The notes under the pieces are model-generated. The model was not told the origin of the DNA. It saw only the letters and a program-made list of their open reading frames with translations, and did no database searches. From Cyanobacteria bacterium UBA9971 (lineage in GTDB: Bacteria; Cyanobacteriota; Vampirovibrionia; Gastranaerophilales; UBA9971), in contig DNRP01000180.1 in NCBI GenBank assembly GCA_003499955.1, positions 17,870 to 24,638 on the forward strand: DNA of 6,769 bases, written 5' to 3'. The position numbers and the translations under genes are program-made. Positions 1 through 4,972 of this stretch are shown piece by piece. Every line of letters starts with the position of its first letter. Position 1 is the first letter of the stretch.

Positions 1-29
1 TTAATGGTAGTTAATCTTAAAAAACTAAA

Positions 30-35
30 AGGTGG
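30..35 (+). promoter_or_regulatory. Shine-Dalgarno of thiG (decides the start)
   Basis: AGGTGG lies 8 bases before the ATG at 44, a near-consensus ribosome binding site. An in-frame GTG at 32 falls inside this motif, so the longer reading from 32 would have its start codon within the binding site. The ATG at 44 is therefore preferred. No TPP-riboswitch core can be seen in the few upstream bases present; one could lie beyond the window edge. Confidence 0.8.
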
Positions 36-43
36 ATTTGAAT

Positions 44-814
44 ATGTCAGTTACAATTGCAGGAAAAACTTTTAATTCCCGATTAATGGTCGGAACAGGA
101 AAATTTAACGATTTTGAAGTGATGAAACAAGCTCATATTGCCAGTGGTGCAGAAATTGTTACCGTTGCAATAAGAAGAGTTGACTCGGGCGCGCCGGGGC
201 ATGTTGGAATAATGAATTATATTGACACAAACAAATACTGGATACTCCCGAATACCGCGGGGTGCGCAACTGTGGAAGAAGCTTTAAGAGTTGCGCGGCT
301 TTCAAAAGCAATGGGCATAAATAACTGGATAAAGCTTGAAGTTATTCCCGATACTAAATATCTTTTGCCTGACCCGATTGCAACGTTTGAAGCGGCAAAA
401 ATACTTGTAGAAGAAGGGTTTATAGTGTTGCCTTATATTAATGCCGATCCATTGCTCGCTAAACGTCTCGAAGAAATTGGCTGCGCGACCGTTATGCCTC
501 TGGCTTCTCCGATAGGAACAGGGCAGGGAATTAAAACAGCGGAAAATATCAGAATAATAATTGAGCAGTCAAATATTCCTGTTGTAGTGGATGCAGGACT
601 TGGAGTTCCTTCGGAAGCGTCACAGGTTATGGAAATGGGCGCGGATTGCGTGCTTGTAAATACTGCCATAGCTCTTGCAGAAAACCCTGTCGGAATGGCA
701 GAGGCTTTTAAACTCGGAGTACAGGCGGGAAGAATGGCTTACGAAGCGGGAAGAATCCCTGTAAAAACTTATGCCAGCGCATCTTCTCCTCTTGCAGGAA
801 TCGTGGGAAAATAA
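44..814 (+). CDS. thiG: Thiazole synthase ThiG
   Basis: This 256-residue protein has the usual ThiG length and is complete. ThiG is a cytoplasmic TIM-barrel enzyme that builds the thiazole ring of thiamine from 1-deoxy-D-xylulose 5-phosphate, dehydroglycine and sulfur carried as the ThiS thiocarboxylate. Visible family signatures are the N-terminal SRLMVGTGK (residues 12-20), the WIKLEV segment with Lys97, which corresponds to the imine-forming lysine, the [12 protein letters not shown] phosphate-binding loop (151-162), [12 protein letters not shown] (181-192) with the conserved Asp183, and VLVNTAIA (203-210). The start is ATG at 44, supported by AGGTGG 8 bases upstream. GC is about 45%, clearly higher than the small genes that follow. 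No other thi gene is visible. Upstream is cut by the window edge, so thiS, thiH or thiE could lie there. No strong terminator is seen after the stop; only a 5-bp AT hairpin overlaps its end. Confidence 0.97.
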   Translation: MSVTIAGKTFNSRLMVGTGKFNDFEVMKQAHIASGAEIVTVAIRRVDSGAPGHVGIMNYIDTNKYWILPNTAGCATVEEALRVARLSKAMGINNWIKLEVIPDTKYLLPDPIATFEAAKILVEEGFIVLPYINADPLLAKRLEEIGCATVMPLASPIGTGQGIKTAENIRIIIEQSNIPVVVDAGLGVPSEASQVMEMGADCVLVNTAIALAENPVGMAEAFKLGVQAGRMAYEAGRIPVKTYASASSPLAGIVGK

Positions 815-872
815 TATTTTAAAGTATTGTTAAGTTTTAGTCATATATTTGAAATAAGAGTAGAATTAAGTA

Positions 873-1127
873 ATGAATGAAAAATATATTGAAGAAACTT
901 TAAAAAATCATAGAATGAATAAAACATTACTTTGGAATACTCTTATTCTTACTTTTGGCGGAGAAATAAGCGTGTTTTTTAAGGCTCTTAATACAAAAAA
1001 TCCGATTTTTGAAAGTCTATTTTTATCAATTGGATTTTTGTTGATATGTGTATTATTTTATTCGATTAGTGAAATTTCAATAAAAATATCAAGATTAAGC
1101 TTACAATTAAAAGAAGGAGAAAAATAA
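873..1127 (+). CDS. Small two-helix membrane protein, unknown function
   Basis: An 84-residue protein that I do not recognise. It has a charged N-terminal stretch (residues 1-17), a first hydrophobic segment at about 18-38 that carries an internal GGE, a short polar loop (KNT...NP), a second strongly hydrophobic segment at about 47-68, and a basic/acidic amphipathic tail ending EGEK. This predicts a two-pass inner-membrane hairpin with both ends on the same side. The ATG at 873 has only a weak purine stretch upstream. GC is about 23%, roughly half that of thiG. The stop codon is followed at once by the ATG of a 37-residue membrane-protein gene, so the two are probably co-translated and may act together. 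A phage- or toxin-like origin is possible, but nothing in the sequence shows it. Confidence 0.65.
   Translation: MNEKYIEETLKNHRMNKTLLWNTLILTFGGEISVFFKALNTKNPIFESLFLSIGFLLICVLFYSISEISIKISRLSLQLKEGEK
1115..1119 (+). promoter_or_regulatory. Shine-Dalgarno of the 37-residue gene
   Basis: AGGAG, inside the last codons of the preceding small gene, sits 8 bases before the ATG at 1128. It is the best ribosome binding site on the + strand of this window and is the main evidence that the very short reading frame after it is a real gene. Confidence 0.7.
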
Positions 1128-1241
1128 ATGCATTTGTTTTTAAATATTTTTGGTGTTTTTTTAGCATTTTTAATACTAATAGTAATGTATTGGCTTATAT
1201 TAAATACAATGGGCATTAGAAAAGGCTCCGATTTGGATTAA
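1128..1241 (+). CDS. 37-residue single-helix membrane peptide, unknown function
   Basis: A short reading frame starting with MHLFLNIFGVF and ending MGIRKGSDLD. Residues 3-25 form one continuous hydrophobic helix (Leu, Ile, Phe, Val, with WLIL at its end), followed by a short basic then acidic tail (RKGSDLD). The positive residues after the helix suggest a cytoplasmic C-terminus. Support for a real gene is the AGGAG 8 bases upstream and the direct TAA-ATG junction with the preceding two-helix membrane-protein gene. GC is about 24%. It ends 22 bases before glyS. The function is unknown; a small accessory subunit or partner of the upstream membrane protein is the simplest guess. A type I toxin-like peptide is an alternative without direct support. 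Confidence 0.6.
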   Translation: MHLFLNIFGVFLAFLILIVMYWLILNTMGIRKGSDLD

Positions 1242-1263
1242 ATGAAAGGTCGAAAAGATTATA

Positions 1264-3312
1264 ATGAAATACTTATTAGAAATCGGAACAGAAGAATTAC
1301 CATATAAGTTTATATCTTCAGCTTTAAATCAGTTGAAAGATTCATTATCAAAAATTCTTGAAGAAAATAAAATCGAATTTAAAGACATAAAAACTTACGG
1401 AACTCCAAGAAGATTGTGCGTGATTATTGACGGGATTTCGGAGTCGCAGCCCGACCAAACTCTTGAAATAAAAGGACCTCCCGCAAATATTGCTTTTGAT
1501 GCAAGCGGAAATCTTACACAGGCAGCTCTGGGCTTTGCGAAAAAGCAGGGATTAAGTCCTGAAATACTCGGCAAAAAAGAAATAGCAGGTGTAGAATATC
1601 TTTATGCCTCCATAAAACAAGAAGGCAAGCCGACAGAAGATGTTTTGAAAGATATAATTCCTGAAATGATTTTAAAGATTCAAGGAACTCGCTTTATGAG
1701 ATGGGCAGATCTTGATATTAAATTTTCCAGACCTATAAGATGGCTTGTTTCCATTCTTGATAATAAAGAAATTAAATTTAAAATAGGCAATGCTGAATCT
1801 TCTCAGTATTCAAGAGGGCATAGGTTTTCTCAAAACAAACAGGTAAAAATAGAAAGCCCTGACACTTATCTTGAAAATCTTTATAATGCGCAGGTTATAG
1901 CTGATCCTGAAAGAAGAAAACAGAAAATTGTCAGTTTAATTAATAAAGCAGCTGCATCAAAAGGCGGAGTGGCAAAAATTCCAGAGGAGCTTCTGGACGA
2001 AGTAACAAATCTTGTAGAATGGCCAACTCCTGTAATCGGCAGTTTCGGCGAGAAATATCTTGAAATTACAGAAGATGTAATTGTTTGTGTACTTGCGCAC
2101 CATCAAAGATATTTTCCTATCTATGATAAAGACGGGAAATTACTTAATTACTTCATAACAATAGCAAATCATGACGAATCAAACATTGATAATATTAGAA
2201 AAGGCAACGAAAAAGTTGTTAAACCAAGACTGGATGACGCTATTTTCTTCTACAAAGAAGATAATAAAAGAACTTTAGCCTCAAGGGTAGAAGATTTAAA
2301 AGGCGTAACTTTTCAGAAAGGGCTTGGAACTCTTTACGATAAAACACAGAGAATTAAACAAATTGCCGGATTTATTGCCTGTGATTTAAAACTTAATGAT
2401 AAAACGGCAGAAAAAGCAATAAGAACTGCGGAGTTATGCAAAGCTGACCTTGTAACAAATATGGTACGAGAGTTTACAGAATTGCAGGGCATAATTGGCG
2501 GAGATTACGCTAAATTGAACGGCGAAGATGAGCTTGTTTCCTTCGGGATAAGGGAACATTATATGCCTATTTCTTCTGACGGAGAATTGGCAAAAACAAT
2601 TACAGGGCAAGTTGTCGGTATAGCAGATAAAATTGACACTATTTGCGGAGTTTTTGCTCTTGGAAAAGCTCCTACAGGTTCTGCTGATCCGTTAGGCTTA
2701 AGAAGAGCAGCTATTGGTATAATTAACACCATAACCGATAAAAAATTGAATATTAATTTATCAACACTTATAGAAAAAACTGTTTATGTTCAGCCTTTAG
2801 AAATAGAAAACAAAGTTAAATTGAGCAATGAAATAAAAGATTTTATTACACACAGGCTCAAAAATTTGTTGACGGAAGAATACAGGCATGATGTTGTAGA
2901 TGCAGTGCTTTCGGCAAAAGATTCTCTGGCTGATCTCTCTGACTTTCAAGTGCGAATTAATATAATATCAGAGCTGGTGAAAAAAGATTCTTACAAATTT
3001 TTTCACGAATCTGCAAATAGAATAATCAGAATTATCAAAAATCAGCAATTCGATACGGCTGTAAAACCTGAATTGTTCGTTGAAGAAGCAGAAAATGAAC
3101 TATGGGACTGCGTTTCTATGATAAATGACAATATTGATTATTCCCAACTGATAGAAAAACTTGAAACATGTATCCCTAAAATAGAAAAATTCTTTGATAA
3201 AGTTCTGGTTATGGATAAAGACGAGCAAATTAAGAATAACAGGCTTAATTTGCTTGGTAATTTAAACAATAAATTCCTTAGAATTGCGGATTTTAGCAAA
3301 ATAGTTTTTTAA
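1264..3312 (+). CDS. glyS: Glycyl-tRNA synthetase beta subunit
   Basis: A full-length 682-residue beta chain, close to the roughly 690 residues typical of the bacterial alpha2-beta2 GlyRS. The alpha chain (GlyQ) carries the aminoacylation core. The beta chain binds tRNA-Gly and is needed for charging glycine in the cytoplasm. Hallmarks are the N-terminal LLEIGTEELP (4-13), YGTPRRL (45-51), MRWADLDIKFSRPIRWLV (145-162), AHHQRYFP (278-285), ANHDES with the KGNEKVVKPRLDDAIFFY block (301-330), the HD-like region CKADLVTNMVREFTELQG (392-409), GKAPTGSADPLGLRRAA (467-483), and the C-terminal anticodon-binding part with VLVMDKDEQIKNNRLNLL (647-664). The ATG at 1264 begins exactly at the conserved N-terminus. 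An AAAGG lies 14 bases upstream, which is a long spacing. No glyQ is adjacent: small membrane genes precede it and a pilin-like gene follows, so the alpha chain must be encoded elsewhere. Confidence 0.98.
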   Translation: MKYLLEIGTEELPYKFISSALNQLKDSLSKILEENKIEFKDIKTYGTPRRLCVIIDGISESQPDQTLEIKGPPANIAFDASGNLTQAALGFAKKQGLSPEILGKKEIAGVEYLYASIKQEGKPTEDVLKDIIPEMILKIQGTRFMRWADLDIKFSRPIRWLVSILDNKEIKFKIGNAESSQYSRGHRFSQNKQVKIESPDTYLENLYNAQVIADPERRKQKIVSLINKAAASKGGVAKIPEELLDEVTNLVEWPTPVIGSFGEKYLEITEDVIVCVLAHHQRYFPIYDKDGKLLNYFITIANHDESNIDNIRKGNEKVVKPRLDDAIFFYKEDNKRTLASRVEDLKGVTFQKGLGTLYDKTQRIKQIAGFIACDLKLNDKTAEKAIRTAELCKADLVTNMVREFTELQGIIGGDYAKLNGEDELVSFGIREHYMPISSDGELAKTITGQVVGIADKIDTICGVFALGKAPTGSADPLGLRRAAIGIINTITDKKLNINLSTLIEKTVYVQPLEIENKVKLSNEIKDFITHRLKNLLTEEYRHDVVDAVLSAKDSLADLSDFQVRINIISELVKKDSYKFFHESANRIIRIIKNQQFDTAVKPELFVEEAENELWDCVSMINDNIDYSQLIEKLETCIPKIEKFFDKVLVMDKDEQIKNNRLNLLGNLNNKFLRIADFSKIVF

Positions 3313-3356
3313 TTTTTTAATTAAAGTTAAAATAAAAATTGCCGATTAAAAAATTA
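3310..3356. repeat. AT-only 12-bp perfect inverted repeat after glyS
   Basis: TAATTTTTTAAT at 3310-3321 is exactly the reverse complement of ATTAAAAAATTA at 3345-3356, separated by 23 bases. The left arm includes the glyS stop codon. The stem has no G-C pair, so it would be a weak transcription terminator. It may reduce readthrough, bind a regulator, or simply be a chance pairing in AT-rich spacer. The 58-base gap holds no gene and no clear promoter. Confidence 0.35.
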
Positions 3357-3370
3357 TCATTACAAAAATA

Positions 3371-4105
3371 ATGAGTAATAAACGTATGAAAATCTATAAT
3401 AAAAAGAAAAGAGGACAATCTCTTCTGGAATTTGCGCTAATTGCTGCATTAGTTGGAATTGTCGGGGGATGGGCTTTTATTAAAATGAATCCTGATCTTT
3501 TCAGAAATTATTTTAAAAGCAGTGTTTCTTCAACAAATACTATAGATAGTAACGGGCAAATGAAAATTTGTACTTATGATGATAATAATTGTGCCACTCC
3601 GGTTGCTCCACCAGCACCGCCGCCACCGCCTAATACTTGTGATCCAATAGTTATAGGTGCTGTGGAGGCTGACGGATCTATTTATGCAGGAACTGATGGT
3701 ATAAATAATTTATGTGTTACTGCCAGTGATGATTCAGCAGGTACTACATGGAATAATGGAGGCAGTTTTTATATTGGTACTGGTGCGACAAATCAAATCA
3801 TGGGACTACCAAATACTACTTTACTTGATACTCTTATTGATGGAGCAAATCCATATCAAGCCGCAGAGCTATGTGCTAATCTTAACAGGCATGGGCAGAC
3901 TGATTGGTATTTGCCTGCTCAAGTTGAATTATCAATTATATATGTAAACAGTGTTGCTATAGGGGGATTTGCATCTGAACATTATTGGTCATCTACAGAA
4001 TTTGACGCAGATCAGGCCTATGTTGTTGATTTTCCAAATTTGGGACAGATTCAAGGCAAAGATAAGGATGATTCTTATCCCGTCAGGTGTGTCAGGCATG
4101 ATTAA
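3371..4105 (+). CDS. Pilin-like surface protein with C-terminal DUF1566 (Lcl-type) domain
   Basis: A 244-residue chimera. Residues 1-15 form a short Lys/Arg-rich leader ending KKKRG. Gly15 is followed by QSLLEF, with Glu20 at position +5 from the cut. This is the prepilin-peptidase (class III) pattern, and GQSLLEF resembles Flp/TadE-type pilins. A single hydrophobic helix covers about 21-37. Then come a polar region, a proline linker (APPAPPPPP, 79-87), and a globular part from about 90. The C-terminus carries DWYLPAQVEL (178-187), HYWSSTE (204-210) and YPVRCVR (236-242), the signature of DUF1566/Lcl C-terminal domains, whose fold is related to C-type lectin/FGE domains. Six cysteines (67, 74, 90, 115, 168, 240) suit an exported protein. 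Neither the ATG at 3371 nor the in-frame ATG at 3386 has a good ribosome site; 3386 would give a 10-residue leader. A glycosyltransferase gene follows after 12 bases. The likely role is an envelope-displayed adhesin or minor pilin; the ligand is unknown. Confidence 0.82.
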   Translation: MSNKRMKIYNKKKRGQSLLEFALIAALVGIVGGWAFIKMNPDLFRNYFKSSVSSTNTIDSNGQMKICTYDDNNCATPVAPPAPPPPPNTCDPIVIGAVEADGSIYAGTDGINNLCVTASDDSAGTTWNNGGSFYIGTGATNQIMGLPNTTLLDTLIDGANPYQAAELCANLNRHGQTDWYLPAQVELSIIYVNSVAIGGFASEHYWSSTEFDADQAYVVDFPNLGQIQGKDKDDSYPVRCVRHD

Positions 4106-4117
4106 GAGTGTAATGAA

Positions 4118-4921
4118 ATGAAATTTTCTATAATTACTGTTTGCAAGGACTCGGAAAAAACGCTGGAAAATACAATTATCAGTGTAATAAATCAAACATA
4201 TAAAAATTTCGAATACATAGTAATTGACGGACTTTCAACAGATGATTCATTAAATATAGTTGAAAAATATCGGGATAAAATTTCTCAAGTTGTAAGTGAG
4301 CCTGATGACGGGCTTTATGATGCGATGAATAAAGGTATTAATCTTGCTACAGGAGATTATTTGTTTTTTCTGAATTCAGATGATCAGTTTTTGCATAATG
4401 ATGTTTTAAAACTTGTTGCAGGCTGTCATTGCGATGCAACTTCTCGCAATAACAGTAATATTGATGCAGAGCTTTTATATGGTGATATAGCTGTCTTGAA
4501 CAAAAAAACAGGAAAACTTTCGATACAAAAGCATAATAAATTAAATAAAATATATCTGCTGAAAAACACTCCCTGTCAGCCGGGGACTTTCTATAAAAAA
4601 GATGCTTTCAATAAATACGGGTGTTTTGATACAAATTATAAAATTGTAAGCGACCATGAATGGTTTTTAAGAGTTTTTTTAAAACATAATATCCGCGCGA
4701 AATATCTTGGGTTTCCTGTAAATATTTTTAGTATTGGCGGGATTTCTACAAGTAAAAATCGTGAAGAAAAATTAATAACCGAACGAAATGATATGCTCGA
4801 TAAATATTTTACGAAATTTGAGAGAGTATCTTACGAATTTATTTCCAAAAATTGCAGAAGTTTAACAACCATGCCTGTTTTTAGTGATTTTTTAAATTTG
4901 ATTTTTAAATTTAAGCTGTAA
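4118..4921 (+). CDS. Family 2 glycosyltransferase
   Basis: A 267-residue GT-A fold enzyme that would move a sugar from a nucleotide-sugar donor to an unknown acceptor at the cytoplasmic side of the envelope. It opens with FSIITVCKDSEKTL, then SVINQTYKNFEYIVIDG (22-38), which is the nucleotide-binding Rossmann part. EPDDGLYDAMNKGI (61-74) and ATGDYLFFLNSDDQF (77-91) follow; Asp88-Asp89 form the metal-binding DXD-type site. SDHEWFLRVF (178-187) supplies the probable catalytic acid. The pattern resembles the WfgS/WcaA-like group that builds polysaccharides or decorates surface proteins. A Cys- and Asn-containing stretch (about 102-115) between the DXD site and LLYGDIAVL looks like a small insertion. 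There is no transmembrane helix. The gene starts 12 bases after the pilin-like gene, with a modest AAGAG upstream, so the pair is probably one transcript. The acceptor could be that protein or a glycan; this is not shown. Confidence 0.93.
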   Translation: MKFSIITVCKDSEKTLENTIISVINQTYKNFEYIVIDGLSTDDSLNIVEKYRDKISQVVSEPDDGLYDAMNKGINLATGDYLFFLNSDDQFLHNDVLKLVAGCHCDATSRNNSNIDAELLYGDIAVLNKKTGKLSIQKHNKLNKIYLLKNTPCQPGTFYKKDAFNKYGCFDTNYKIVSDHEWFLRVFLKHNIRAKYLGFPVNIFSIGGISTSKNREEKLITERNDMLDKYFTKFERVSYEFISKNCRSLTTMPVFSDFLNLIFKFKL

Positions 4922-4951
4922 AAAACCCCTTTGTTTAATAAAGGGGTTTTT
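4921..4951. terminator. Bidirectional intrinsic terminator
   Basis: The arm AAAAACCCCTTT (4921-4932) pairs perfectly with AAAGGGGTTTTT (4940-4951) around a 7-base loop. The stem has a four-pair G-C core, with a T tract on the + strand and an A tract that reads as T on the minus strand. It starts directly after the glycosyltransferase stop and lies 21 bases beyond the stop of the convergent minus-strand gene, so it can end transcription from both sides. Confidence 0.95.
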
Positions 4952-4972
4952 GAATTGTTATTTTGAACTTTA

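Noticed and set aside
1..43. TPP riboswitch or thiS end before thiG
   Set aside because: The visible bases contain no TPP core motif, and no frame ends in the Gly-Gly typical of ThiS. The region is too short to exclude either further upstream.
433..669. Minus-strand frame inside thiG
   Set aside because: It is a shadow of thiG, whose protein sequence is clearly conserved in the other frame.
1242..1307. 21-codon frame starting directly after the 37-residue gene (another TAA-ATG)
   Set aside because: It overlaps the start of glyS, has no ribosome site of its own and encodes a basic peptide without features. It is probably chance.
3714..3947. Second + strand frame inside the pilin-like gene
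   Set aside because: It overlaps entirely with the DUF1566-containing frame and shows only biased hydrophobic composition.
3989..4195. Minus-strand frame across the pilin/glycosyltransferase junction
   Set aside because: It crosses two supported genes on the other strand and has no start signal or motif.
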